A DNA stretch of 64,000 bases from Perognathus longimembris pacificus (GCF_023159225.1 NC_063161.1:120442958-120506957); one strand, 5' to 3'. Positions 1 through 10,690 are shown, counted from the first letter of the stretch. The notes: a model not told the origin generated them from the sequence alone. Numbers and translations: made by a program.

Positions 1-2589
1 CATTTCTGGTTATCAGCTACTGTATATAGTGAAGATGATTTCACCTGTCACTATTCATAGCTCTCTTCAGTCATTTAGAGTATGAACATTTCTTTTAAAC
101 ATCTGAACTCAGACTTTCCTCGGTTCATTTGTGTAGTTTCTCCCATTTTCAAGGGGCAGAATTTTATCCTATAACTTATAGAGCTACAACTTAGTGAAGC
201 ATGGCATCTTTCAAAAGACAGAAGAAGTAGCCATAGAAATACCTAGCATTCTATTCTCCGTGTACTCTTATCATTTGAAAAAAACTTTATAGCAAAAAAT
301 AAGTCTCAGGATTAAGTGACATGCTTGGTGTTACTTGAACTTACAACTAACTATTCCCAATAAACAGAAAAACCTACTCCTGCAATCTGAATCATGTGTA
401 ATTACAGTATGACAAGGTCTCTCCTGGGCATTGTAAGTTGGCATTTTTCCCAGGACTTGTCACATCATGGGAACCACACATACAAATAAAAATCCAAAAA
501 TAAACATTTTAGAACAATGGCTTATAGACTTCATAAAGAAACTCCACAGTTGAGAATTTTTTTTAAATGTAGAGTCCAAGTACCAGATATCCCTCACTAG
601 ACAGGTGTGAGGAGACCTCACTGTTACCAAGTGGCTTACCACACCTAGCAACATCTCCCAGGTGTAGGCTTTTGTGGGCAGCACCTTCTTGTTCCCTCAG
701 GCTGGACAGAAAATCATTACACATAAGAAATAAAGGGAACCATCACCACAAACATTCACTAAGAGAAGCAGTGTGTAAAAAGCAGAAGAGGGTGATCATC
801 TTTAATTTCATAATGCCAATTTGTTGATTGTCAGGGTGCCTAAATAAAGTTACTTTAAGAGTTACATCTTCTGTCAATTGAGTTAATCTTCCTAATACAA
901 TAAATATTGGGGTTTTTTTTGTTAAGTTATTTCACCTTGAAATGAACAACAGCCAAGTAGCAGTAATACTGTGCATTATGCATCTTAGAAGGTGGTTTCT
1001 TTTGTTTAAACTCCTCCGCAATGGCTCTACGGACAGATGGAAAGAGATTCTCAGAAGCATCATATTCAACCTTCTGCAATGACAAAACTTAACAATGCCT
1101 ACCATTACCAAAGCTTTCAAGAAATATAAAGTATGATATCGCTCTTTATATTTTGGTATAAAATGCTAACAAATACTAAATGTTATTTTCTAAAGGCCAT
1201 GTACATTTCTAGTGTCAGATACATTTATTAACCATTAATGAAGCCCATCAAAAATTCAATCATTCAAGTTTTCAAGAGAAACTATAAACCAAGCCACTAA
1301 AAGCACAAAAATACAATCATCCTTCCTATTACATAAACACTGGAACAAAAATAAGCACCAACACAAACTCTGCCACCTCAAAAGCACATAACATTTCTCC
1401 TTTCTTTATTCATCCCTGAATGTTCAGTAATTTCCACGTAGATCTAAGCAGAATGGATTTATAATGATGTTACTCTAAGAAACTGCAGGAGTTCTAGATG
1501 CCAATAAAGATTACGGATCAAATGGAAGATAACTACTAACCATTGTGTCGACTTAGATAAATAAACCTGCACACAAACAAAGCACCTTATTGTATTTGTA
1601 CTGATACCTCCACTAATCCAACTAAAACAACCAGGGAGTAGCTTTCCAGAGGCTGAAGGGAATTGAAGCCAGGGTTTCTAAAAAAAAAAACAAAAAACCC
1701 TTCAAATTTATTTTGAAGTGACACCCTTTTATTTTCCTCAAAATTGTCCTGCTTTTTATGGAAAAAATGTTTGGGGCTGCAGAGGCTCATTCTGGTTTAT
1801 GAAAACCAGATTCTAAGGCAAAGAACCAAAGTGGCGAAGGACAGAAAATATAGGCAACACAGCTTCATGTCTCTGAAAGTCAGCTTGACACCTATAAAGG
1901 AACCCCCTCCGTCATCCGACAGACACAAAATTCAGGGAGCAGACAAATGTCATGGAGGAGCGAGGACAAGGAAGCCCCTAACTAAGTAAAACCCCCACTG
2001 GGGTAGTGTGTGGCAGTGGCTAATCCCCCACCCCCCACAAAGAAAATCTGGCAACTGACATCCAATGTCTCACATACAGCCAGGAAGACAGAGAAGACTC
2101 CAAGAAGAATCAACTTCTTATGACAGAACAATAACTATATGCAATGCATTCTTAACTGATAGCACAGGTAAATCTCTATTTCTCTAAGAACGGGGGCGGG
2201 GGGGAGAGGGCGCAAACTGTTTATTCCCTCCAGCCCCACACCCCAAACCTCCAACCCAACAACTAATTGCGCCTTCCCCACAGAACCTGCCGCTAACCCC
2301 AGAGGACCATTAAGGGCTGGTTTGGGATGAGTAAACACAAGACACCTGACGGTCCTTTCTCAGCGGTGACTTTCACCGAGCTGAAGTCTCTCTCGCAGGC
2401 GCGCGGGCAGGAGCCCGGACCTGGCCAGCGCGGCGCCGCGCACCGGAGTCCCAAGGCTCCGCCAGGCAGTGATCACAGCTCGGGGGGCGGGGAGCAGGGC
2501 AGTAGGACCGCCCGGGCCAAGCGATTGTTGCCTCGTTGAGCAAAGACATTTTTTTTTTTAAGCAAATCTCTTTTGTATTCGAGCCCTAC
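1..2589 (-). other. MLLT3: 5' part of MLLT3 intron 2
   Basis: Mostly single-copy AT-rich DNA downstream of the exon 2 donor. MLLT3 exon 3, expected to begin by completing the Val codon and continue Cys-Lys-Asp-Pro-Pro-Tyr, is not present here. The only notable item is the exon-like open segment at 936-1073. No clear SINE or L1 is seen in this stretch, which contrasts with the rest of the window. Confidence 0.85.
936..1073 (-). other. Exon-like open segment of unknown identity in MLLT3 intron 2
   Basis: On the minus strand a pyrimidine-biased tract ending ATTGCAG (acceptor AG at 1075-1074) is followed by 46 open codons, then a possible GTGAAA donor (935-930). Without splicing, the frame ends at TAA two codons later (929-927). 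The translation begins KVEYDASENLFPSVRR and includes AIAEEFKQKK and AQYYCYLAVVHFK. Its composition looks protein-like and it is a whole number of codons (phase 0-0). I do not recognise the family. It could be an alternative MLLT3 exon, a remnant of an unrelated gene, or chance. The longer frame-shifted reading frame starting at 1120 looks less protein-like. Confidence 0.35.
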
Positions 2590-2770
2590 CTCTTTTTGGC
2601 CTTGGAAAGCTTTCGTGCAAGTGGAAGACGACTTTCTCCACAAAGTGCTGTATGTTACTGTGCTCCGGACCGCGCACGAACACCATCCAGTCGTGGGTAA
2701 AGCCCTCCACGGTGGGTTTTTTCCTCACCTGGGCGCGGTGCCCCAGCTCCAGCTTCACCTGCACGGCACA
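2590..2770 (-). CDS. MLLT3: MLLT3 (AF9) exon 2, N-terminal YEATS domain
   Basis: Internal coding exon of the chromatin reader AF9, a subunit of the super elongation complex and DOT1L complex that binds acylated histone H3 lysines in the nucleus. On the minus strand the exon follows a pyrimidine-rich tract ending CTGCAG (acceptor AG at 2772-2771) and ends at a GTAGGG donor (2589-2584). It holds 181 nt: 60 codons plus one base (phase 1), starting Cys-Ala-Val-Gln. Recognisable YEATS motifs are [27 protein letters not shown] and [15 protein letters not shown]. The paralogue ENL (MLLT1) differs here, for example PEQCDIQHF and FWLHDSFPKP, so AF9 is preferred. The leftover G fits a Val codon completed in the next exon, as in mammalian AF9. 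The exon is intact. The acyl-lysine aromatic cage lies mostly in later exons, beyond position 1. Confidence 0.97.
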
Positions 2771-3397
2771 CTGCAGGCAAGGGGGAGGAGAGACAGCGGT
2801 GAACAACAGGAAGGCGATCGTTCGGTACTGAACATTGCGCCTGACATTTTTTTTCCTCCTTGAAACGCACATAAAAGGAAACGGCAGTGCCCTCTGCATC
2901 CACGTTTCACGCGCGTGGGCGCACACACCCCACACCCCCAAAATACACCGGCCGCATCGGGCCGGTCCCCAGGAACCGAGGGTCTCGCATGCAGAAAAGC
3001 CAGGATTGTAACGGAATGTTACCCCCAGTCGGGAAGGGGGTCCGTTGCGGGAGAGGGGAGGGGGGAGAACACACACTCAGCCGCGAGAAGCAACAACAAA
3101 TCCATCGGCAACAAATTAGGAAACAATTAAGAGGCGAAGCCGAGCAGTTTCCCGGCGTGGGAGGGGAGGTGGCTGGAAACACCGGGGCGGGGGGGAGGGG
3201 GATTGTGGCCAGTCCCTTCCCCGAAAGTACCACGGCGACGGGCACACGCCGAGGAAGTCTTTGTGTACGTGTGTGTGCGTGCGAGTGGAGCGCTGTGCCA
3301 GGCGGAATGGAAACTACAGGCAGCCTGTACTGATGGGCACAAACTCCGTGGTCTTTTCTTACCAGGGGGTTCGTGCACAACAAAAATGAGACGTCGT

Positions 3398-3430
<33 letters not shown>

Positions 3431-4326
3431 TCGAAGGAAAACACGCCGAGGCATCCGTAACTTAAAGTACCCGCATCCCCCTCCCCAAAGAAAAGCTCCC
3501 CCCCCCCCACTCCACGCGATGGGAGAAGCCAGCGGAACAGAACCCCCGCAACACACTTTCAAGAAGCAAAGTGGTCCCAAACTACCTCCTACCTTCCCCG
3601 CCCGCCCTCCCTCTCCCCCACCAAAAAAAAAAAAAAATGAAATTCAACGAAGCCAGGCGGGCGGACAGCCGCCGAGCCTGGGCTTGGCGTACACTGGGCG
3701 CTGGGGCAAAGTTGCGTGCAGCCCCGCCGCTGTCAGCCCGCACATTCCGGCTCACACAGGCGCGCGCGCCGGGGAGAACGCACCATCGTAGCCTACGGCC
3801 GCGGAGCTTTGCGGAGGTGCGGCCGCCCAGGCTGCTCGCCGCGTCCCCGGACCGTGCCCGCAGCTCTCGGCGGCGGCGGCTGAAATATGGCTGAGTTATT
3901 ATTCGCCTCCTTCCACCGTGTCTGAGTGTGTGAGTGCGCGCGTGTGAGCGAGTGTGTGAGTGCGCTTCTTGTGATTGCAAAGAGGCAAGGAGGGAGGGAA
4001 GGAGGGAGGGAGAGAGGCTCGGGGGGTGGAGGGGCGAGCGTGTGTGCGTGTGAGTGTATGTGAGTGTGTGTATGTGTGTGTGCGCGCGCGGGCGCGGGCG
4101 CGCGCCAGGGGGGTGGGGAGGAGGGGAGCGGAGGCTGAGGGAGAGGCAGCAGCTCCCTGCAAGCCGTACCAACCTTTCTCTAATTGGAACCGCGGAGCGA
4201 GCCCCGGCGCTGGCGCTGTCTGGGCTGCGGCGGCGCAGGGCAAAGGAGGGAAAGAGAGGAGAGGGAGAGGGGGAGGTTCTTTTATTATTATTAATCATCA
4301 TCATCATTATTAATGCATGTACTTAC
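2771..4326 (-). other. MLLT3: MLLT3 intron 1
   Basis: 1556-bp GC-rich intron with a GTAAGT donor and a CTGCAG acceptor. It contains an AC microsatellite (3399-3430), a poly-A run near 3612, a GT/GC-alternating stretch (about 3920-4105) likely to favour Z-DNA, and a TTA/TCA triplet stretch near 4276-4313. No gene is supported inside it. Confidence 0.9.
3399..3430. repeat. (AC)n microsatellite
   Basis: About 14 CA units plus CGCACACGC in MLLT3 intron 1. Confidence 0.95.
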
Positions 4327-4338
4327 CGAGCTAGCCAT
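4327..4338 (-). CDS. MLLT3: MLLT3 exon 1 coding part (Met-Ala-Ser-Ser)
   Basis: On the minus strand the exon reads ATGGCTAGCTCG and is followed directly by a GTAAGT donor (4326-4321), giving Met-Ala-Ser-Ser. This is the known AF9 N-terminus, and it joins in phase 0 to the Cys-Ala-Val-Gln start of exon 2. The start context is strong, with G at -3 and G at +4. The exon extends upstream (to higher coordinates) as untranslated leader through the CAG/CTG tract. The exon is too short to appear as an open reading frame. It was found from the splice phase of exon 2 and the donor. Confidence 0.95.
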
Positions 4339-4700
4339 GCCTGGGGGCCCGGAGAATTTTCTGGGGTGTTGTGTGGTACCCCCCCACCCCTCCCCGTCCC
4401 GCTTCAGCTGTAATTCATGAAGAGGCAGCTATGAATGAGAGCGCGCCCAGAAGCGGAGGGTAGATGGCGGACATTCTCTGCCTTTCCTCCCCCAACCCCC
4501 TCGCCCTGTGCTCGCTCTCTCGCTCGCTTATTAAACTCAGCCCCAAAAGCAAAAGCAGCAGCAAGCAGCAGCAGCAGCAGCAGCAGCAGCCAGCTCCTGG
4601 GCCAGAGGATGATTCCGGAGCATGCGCTCTGGCGCCTGACACTCGGGCTCCCAACCTCACGGGGCGGAGGGAGGGCGCGCGGGCGGGGCGGAGCGCGCGG
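4339..4700 (-). other. MLLT3: MLLT3 exon 1 5' untranslated leader (upstream end estimated)
   Basis: GC-rich sequence directly upstream of the MLLT3 start codon, inside the CpG island. It contains a CAG/CTG tract and, in the transcribed strand, the segment TTTAATAAGCG near 4530. The transcription start cannot be fixed from sequence. GC boxes and a CCAAT box between about 4660 and 4745 suggest it lies near 4600-4700. Expect start sites spread over tens of bases, as is usual for CpG-island promoters. Confidence 0.6.
4554..4590 (-). repeat. CAG/CTG trinucleotide tract in MLLT3 leader
   Basis: A pure GCA run spans 4565-4590 (eight units plus GC), preceded by an interrupted AGCAGCAGCAA segment. 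Read on the MLLT3 transcript it is a CTG tract about 220 bases upstream of the start codon. A tract of this length may vary in number between individuals. It is distinct from the serine-coding AGC repeat known later in the AF9 coding region. Confidence 0.9.
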
Positions 4701-4738
4701 GGAGGCCGTGCGAGCGAGCCAGGGGGAGCTCGAAAGCG

Positions 4739-4743
4739 CCAAT
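4739..4743 (+). promoter_or_regulatory. CCAAT box (NF-Y type) upstream of MLLT3
   Basis: GCGCCAATCACC reads CCAAT on the plus strand (ATTGG toward MLLT3). It lies next to GC boxes on the upstream side of the inferred MLLT3 start region. NF-Y boxes work in either orientation, typically 60-100 bases upstream of a start site, which supports a start near 4640-4680. Confidence 0.5.
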
Positions 4744-4819
4744 CACCAGCCGCCTCCCGAAACCCCCGCGGCCCGCAGAGCCACACTGGAAAGCCTCGCT
4801 TAAAGTAACAGGTTCCTGA

Positions 4820-5067
4820 TGGGGAGGGGGGTGGCGGGGAAGAAATGTAGGGTGGGGGGAGACCCTGGAGTCGCGAGGGAAGGAAACCCGCTGGGGAGCC
4901 ATCCCAACCCCAGCGTAAACTCCGTTCGCCCTACAATAAAAAACGGATTAAAACTGCTGGAATGCAGCCACTGCCTAGAGCTCCCAGCAGTCAGAGAAGG
5001 AGTGTTCAACCTAGTCTTTGGCGTTAGTTAGCAAGTGGGGGAGACTTTCTTTTACTTTACCCAACGT

Positions 5068-5102
<35 letters not shown>

Positions 5103-5560
5103 GGGAAAGGGGAAAAAAGCAAGAACACACACCCAAACTTACTTAAAGAGGACGAACGAAATTCACCCAACCAGAAAGCTAGTATCAAAATAGCTATCGC
5201 TGAGACTGAACCCACCACGGTCTCCTGGCCCCTTCCCACTCACTGGCAAGCACCCGCCCACCTCACTCCCTGCTCTTCTGCCACTGCCACCGGCCGCCGA
5301 AATTGTTGCAAATGAAATGAGCAAGAAACTAGCTTGCTATTTCCTTCCCAGGGAACGCCTCCCTTATTGGGTAATCTAGAGCTGGAAGCTTCACAAAGCC
5401 ATGTCCAGGTGAAGGCTAGACACCTGGGAGTGCCCAGCGCAGACCTTCGGGGACCTGGCTCCCGGTTGTTTTTCTTCAGGATGCTTTCTCCCCCGACAGC
5501 TTGCTGGGTTGAAACGGAACCAGAAGACTGTCCGCTGAGGATGTGAGGGTGCGCTAGGCG
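4820..5560. other. Flank upstream of MLLT3 CpG island
   Basis: Single-copy sequence with decreasing CpG content and a (GT)n tract at 5071-5099. No SINE or gene was recognised. It may contain distal promoter elements. Confidence 0.6.
5071..5099. repeat. (GT)n microsatellite
   Basis: Uninterrupted GT dinucleotides, about 14 units, close to the edge of the MLLT3 CpG island. Confidence 0.95.
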
Positions 5561-5992
5561 ACCAGGAGCTTTAAAATCGCAGATAAAGTTAATACTGACT
5601 GTAATGTGCATAAATTGGATTATAATCTTTAGGCATATTGGTGACAGCCAACGTAATCCATTTCTGGGTATTAATTCATTTAGGCTCCCGGATGACAACC
5701 AATCTCAGGAGTGTTCTCTGAGTCTCTCTTAAATGTTCCCATTCTCAGTAGCCGTGGATAGAGTGGTGGTCATGGTGTGTGGGTCTCAAGGAAATGTAGT
5801 GGCTGACTTTCTTTAGAAATTTGTATAATCTTTTTAAAGGAAACGAGTAAGAACTAGACGACTGATATGAAAAATCAAAGATGGGTGTAAATTTGATTCG
5901 TTAAGTGAAGATCATTGCATCTTCCTAGCTCTGATTCCTAGCAGGTAGGAGGTTGACTGGACATCGGGGCTCCTAAAGTTCAATTCTCCCTG

Positions 5993-5995
<3 letters not shown>

Positions 5996-6035
<40 letters not shown>
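5996..6035. repeat. (AC)n microsatellite
   Basis: About 20 uninterrupted CA units. Confidence 0.95.
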
Positions 6036-6037
<2 letters not shown>

Positions 6038-7560
6038 GATAAGAATCAGATTGTATCACTTCTACCCAGTTTCGATATCCAAGCCAGCAAACTTCCAGGT
6101 CCCCAGTGGTTTAAAGTGATAGTTTCCCAGTTACAACCAAAACAACTCCGTTGAGGCTCCCAGCCTTCATCAATCCTTGACAGGTTTAGCATAAAGAGGA
6201 GAAAATGGCTGGGAGTATCTTAATCCAAATGCAATGGCTTAGGTGTCTCAACAAAGTAGATAAATGTGTATCATCTTGTCCGTGAATGTAAGTACATATC
6301 ACAACTATATAAGTATTATAATCTTGTAGGTATGTGTGATGCTGTGTCTGATTGCATAAGGGCTAACTTGACATACCCATAGACAAACTGTGGCTCCAGT
6401 ATCTATGTGAGGGGTAGATCTACCTGCTGTGCCTTTTTAAACCTTTGATAAAATGATTGAATTAAAGAGATCCTTTGGAAAGATAAGACTGTAAAGTGAA
6501 AGTTTTCAAATTGGATTAATTATTAAAGCCCTTTCCAGTTAAGTAATAACTATTAGCAATGAGTGTGGCTTAGAACGCGAGTGAGAAATGAGAACCTGAT
6601 TCCTATTTGAATTGATTTCAGAGTTTTGGCCAACATCTCTTTATGCTTTGCCCTGGTCTCATAATTCTTCCCAAAACATGAGGATAAAGGTGTTGATTTT
6701 CCTTTGTTGAATTACTGTTTTGCTGAATTCAGATTCATGCGATCAGGAGTAAACCAGAGTCTGTGAGGTCTATCCCCAATAACTGTCCTTTCTCAAAGAA
6801 TGCTTTGATACCGGAGACTGGTGATTCCTAATCTCTACGCACTAGAAATTTAAATTCCGTCAGTAGATGGCGCACAGATCCCTTCCACTGACGTCCTTAT
6901 GTGACCCTCCCCTCCCCCTAAACAACAAAAAGACTAGGACCAGTAGAAAAGATAGAAAAAGAAAAACATGAATACTCCAGAAAAACCAGAATACTCTAGA
7001 TTCAACTTTGAACAAAGAAATTTATGGTAATCTTTCTATTTATAATTCATACCTATTGTAAGAAGTTGGCTTGTTAAAAGCAATCAAAACAAATTCCTTC
7101 CTTATTTAATTAAATTGGAGATCTTCACATTTTAAGTGAGGTACAAATATGGAAAATATCTGTGGGTATTCAGTAGTATAACTATTGAAAAAGCACTGCT
7201 GTGTAGTTTTTTAATTCCAATTAATAATAGCAATATTTAAAATTAAGGCGATGAGGGATAGGTCCTCCAGTTATTCAGAGTAATCATCTTACCAAAATAT
7301 ATTCTATGAGGTGTAGCACAGTAAGAAGCACTATGGGGCTTATATGAGGAGCAGAAGAGAAAAATGATTGGTGTCTTATCAAATAAGAATAGTTTTGAGA
7401 ATGAAAAATGACAGTGTCTGTAATGAATCTTATCTTCTGATCACTTCCACCACCACTATCACCATTGTTCTAGCACTCATCATCTGGTTTCAGGATTTTC
7501 ATTTCCATGTGTTTTGCTAATTTAGAAATTGAGGCCAGATTGGATGTTGCTAGCACAATA
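6036..7560. other. Single-copy intergenic block
   Basis: About 1.5 kb free of recognisable interspersed repeats, with a CTCF-like motif at 6860. No reading frame with exon character was found. Confidence 0.55.
6860..6873 (+). promoter_or_regulatory. CTCF-like binding motif
   Basis: TCAGTAGATGGCGC fits 13 of 14 positions of the CTCF core (CCASYAGRKGGCRS), with T instead of C at the first position. It lies in single-copy sequence about 2 kb upstream of the MLLT3 CpG island, not in a SINE. Occupancy cannot be judged from sequence. Confidence 0.5.
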
Positions 7561-7573
7561 AAAAAAAAAAAAT

Positions 7574-7850
7574 CTTGCCTGGGCCAGTGGTAGGCACCTG
7601 TAATCCTAGCTACTCAAAAGGCTGAGATCTGAGGATCGCAGTAGTTCGAAGCCAGCCTGGGCAGGAAAGTCCAGTCCATGAGACTCTTATCTCCAATATA
7701 CTAATCAGAAAAAGCCAGAAATGGACCTGTAAGTCAAGTGAGAGAGCACTAACCTTGAGCACAAACAGGCTCAAGGACAGTGCTCAGGGCCAAGAGTTCA
7801 GGCCCCAGGACTGGCAATAAACAAACAAATAAATAAGAAAATCTTTAAAG
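7574..7850 (+). mobile_element. B1-like/Geo composite SINE
   Basis: The left half is 7SL/B1-like (CACCTGTAATCCTAGCTACT, then GAGGATCGCAG). The right half carries the Geo monomer signature (GAGAGCACTAACCTTGAGCA, CCCCAGGACTGGC), followed by an A-rich (AAAT) tail. Plus-strand orientation. Confidence 0.85.
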
Positions 7851-8252
7851 TGTAATTAAGATGTGAAAGAGTACCTGGAAATAAATTTTATCTGTTGGTT
7901 GTAACAAATTATTAATAATTTACAAGCTCAAATATTTACATCAATAAAAATGAACTATTTGCTGTCTTTCGCCGTGTGGATTTGGAAAAAGATTTACCAG
8001 GGAAAACTAGATAATGGGACAGACAGTAAATAGACATTTTACAAACTTACATTCAAAATAATTAAGAACTTCTATAATGTATGGTATGCCTTGTGTACTA
8101 ATTTATAGCTTCATTCACCAAAATAATTACATGTGTCAGGAACAGAGGCAGGATCTCAGAGTGTATAAATTAGAGTTCCTGTTGTCAAAGTTTATAACCC
8201 AGGGGAAAAATTTTTCACCTAAACCATTTCTTTTTCTTTTTCTTTCTTTATT

Positions 8253-8380
8253 TTTTTGGCCAGTCCTGGGCCTTGAACTCAGGGTCTAAGCACTGTCCCT
8301 GGGCTTCTTTTTGCTCAAGGCTAGCATTCTGCCACTTGAGCCACAGTGCCACTAGCCATCTTTTTTTTTTTTTTTTTAAT
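8253..8380 (-). mobile_element. Geo monomer of a truncated SINE
   Basis: Reverse complement of the Geo unit (GGCCAGTCCTGGGCC to TGAGCCACAGTGCCACT). It ends in a T-run at 8361-8378 and lacks a clear left monomer. Confidence 0.8.
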
Positions 8381-8399
8381 TTCATAACATGAAGAACTG

Positions 8400-10016
8400 A
8401 CATGAACAGTTAGAGGACAAGGAAAACAGGTACCAGATTAAAAGCTGGGAGTTGTTGCACTCACCTCCTTTTAATACTTGGAAAGGGATGAGGAGTTGCA
8501 AATTCTTTTTCCAATAGCAGCCAATTCCGAACTTCCTTTTCCTTGATAGGAAGTGTCCTCTATGTTTACTTTTTGTTCTTCACTTGGGGAATGGAGAAGG
8601 TAGAGAGGGAATCCTACAATGAAAGAAAGCTAAGTATTGTCAAGATCATGCTCACATTCCCTTAGTTGAAAATGTCTCCCTGTTTCTTATAAAAATGTCT
8701 TGGTTCAAAAGGTTGCTTATTTAATATTATATCTAATTCATGGAATAATGTGTTGGAAATGCCGAAACAGGAAGAATCATCACTACTTTGGAAAAAAAAT
8801 TGTTTTGATAACTAGTTAAGCACTATTTCTAGGGCTACGAAAATGCACAGAGCTTTTTTTTAACCACCAGAGCCTCTTCATGTGTAAATTATTCCCTGAG
8901 AGTCATTTAAGTGATGCATTTATACATTTAGAAGACAAGAAGTACCTCCATGGTAATAATTTATTAATTTGATAGGCTGTATCCCTAATTTAATAAATAG
9001 CACCCCAAGGCCTAAAAATTAATCAAAGACATTTGTAAGACTAGAAATATGTAACACAATAAATACTGGGAGTCAGTTAATAGAATGTGATTGAATATGT
9101 TTCCCTAATGTAAATAGGATCCCTAGTGGAATATCTGTAGGTAAAATACACAATAAATTTAAAGTACTTCCTAGAAATCTTTTAAAAGTAGACCATTTCA
9201 TTTTATCTTTATTCCTACCATTTCTTCAAAGCCTACTGTGAAATTTTCCACCCCCCCTTTAAAAAAATTAGTTGATGTCTCTGATTTCCAATAGATATAT
9301 GGATTCTTTTCATGTATCATTTCACCTCTCTCAGAAGTATCATCCAACCCTCGTGCTGTATGAGGCCTGAGAATCATTTGGTACATTTGCACAGAAATGC
9401 ATACTTCCTGTTGGCCACCTGTAGCTGTCTGCCTTTATTAGTGACTTTGTATGGCCTGAGAATTTCTAATGGCCCTTGGCAGAAAAGGGCTCCCTGCTTA
9501 GGAAATCAAGTCTTAATTAATACTAATATCATATATATATTTATTTATTTGGTAAAAATGGTAACATACCATACTAAGACTATAATTTAGAGTAGACAGC
9601 TCAAAATTCAATTAATGGGCAAATGAAACTTATGAAGGAGAAATCACTCCATTCTATGTACTAAATGGTATGACCATGTTTTGAAAATAATACTAAGCCC
9701 CTAAGAAGTGAGTGATTTAGTACCTTCTGGTAGGATTGGGTATCCTTGTTGGGTTATTTCCAGTGAAGAATCCACAAGGATGTTACTAACTTTGTAGATA
9801 ATCCACAATGACATAATTTATGTGTGTAGATTTTTTTTAACATACATTTTTGTTAGAGGCAGATTTTTTTGACTGTACAAAAAGTAGCTGACTACACTCA
9901 TCAGTTTCTATTCAGACTTTTTCTCATGGAAAAGCAGATTTATTGATTAACTTACCCTTTCTGTTTTGGAACTTTTTTTCTGAAATTTTAAATGTTAAGC
10001 TTTTATACTTTTTAAA
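8400..10016. other. Single-copy intergenic block
   Basis: AT-rich sequence with no repeat family or gene recognised. Confidence 0.5.
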
Positions 10017-10027
10017 TTTTATGAAGC

Positions 10028-10256
10028 GGGGCTGGGGATATGGCCTAGTGGCAAGAGTGCTTGCCTCCTAATCATGAGGCCCTGGGTTCAATTCCCCAGC
10101 ACCACATATACAGAAAATGGCCAGAAGTGGCACTGTGGCTCAAGTGGCAGAGTGCTAGCCTTGAGCAAAAAAGAAGCCAGGGACAGTGCTCAGGCCCTGA
10201 GTCCAAGCCCCAGGACTGGCCAAATAAATAAATAAATAAATAAATAAATAAATTTA
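10028..10256 (+). mobile_element. IDL-Geo SINE, full length with (AAAT)n tail
   Basis: The ID-like monomer (GGGGCTGGGGATATGGCC to CCCCAGCACCACATA) is followed by the Geo monomer and an (AAAT) tail. It is flanked by an 11-bp duplication, TTTTATGAAGC (10017-10027) and TTTTACGAAGC (10257-10267), with one mismatch. Confidence 0.95.
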
Positions 10257-10596
10257 TTTTACGAAGCAACTTGTCATTCCAGAACTACATTGCTTTGGAG
10301 AAGAGGTATTTGCTTAGACAGCAATGCCACTCAAATGTTCACATCACCAGTTTGCTGAATCAAAAGAATTCTAGAGAATATTACTAATTACAGTTCTATC
10401 ACACATCTCTACTACACGCATCTAGTACTATTACACATCTCTAGAACTCTATAGAACTATATGTAATCGAATGATATATAGAAGTGTATTAATAGAACTG
10501 CAAAATCAATAAGGAAAGAGTTAATGAAATACTTTTCTCTAAACCAAATTTTGGGAAATTTCAAGTTGTAGTAAGGAGATAAAAGTCACAAATAGA

Positions 10597-10690
10597 TGAG
10601 ATTGGAGATGTGGCTTGGTTGGTAGAGCACTAGCCAAGGAGCAAAAGCATTAGGTAATGAATTCAAATTCTGGTCTTGGACCAAAAACAC
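10597..10690 (+). mobile_element. Degenerate ID/Geo-like monomer
   Basis: GAGATGTGGCTTGGTTGGTAG followed by a degraded B-box-like segment and an A-rich end. Resembles a single tRNA-derived monomer. Confidence 0.55.

Larger units (their letters stand above)
2380..4800 (-). promoter_or_regulatory. CpG island and promoter region of MLLT3
   Basis: CpG density rises sharply from about 2390 (GCGCGCGGGC cluster) and falls after about 4790, in an otherwise AT-rich, CpG-poor window. The island covers the leader, exon 1, intron 1 and exon 2 of MLLT3. GC boxes (GGGGCGGAG near 4660, GGGCGGGGCGGAG near 4681) and a CCAAT box mark the proximal promoter. The length fits a developmentally regulated gene. Long reading frames here reflect high GC and simple repeats, not genes. 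Confidence 0.85.

Noticed and set aside
1744..1989. 81-codon plus-strand frame antisense to MLLT3 intron 2
   Set aside because: No homology, promoter or splice context. Length is within chance expectation.
1..2589. Search for MLLT3 exon 3
   Set aside because: No sequence encoding the expected Cys-Lys-Asp-Pro-Pro-Tyr continuation is present. It must lie beyond position 1.
3582..4307. 241-codon minus-strand frame in the MLLT3 island
   Set aside because: Lies wholly within MLLT3 intron 1 and is built from GC-rich and GT/AC repeat DNA. The real transcript splices it out.
10028..10256. tRNA genes suggested by A-box and B-box-like motifs
   Set aside because: The motifs belong to tRNA-derived SINE monomers with A-rich tails and target duplications. 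No cloverleaf-competent tRNA gene was seen.
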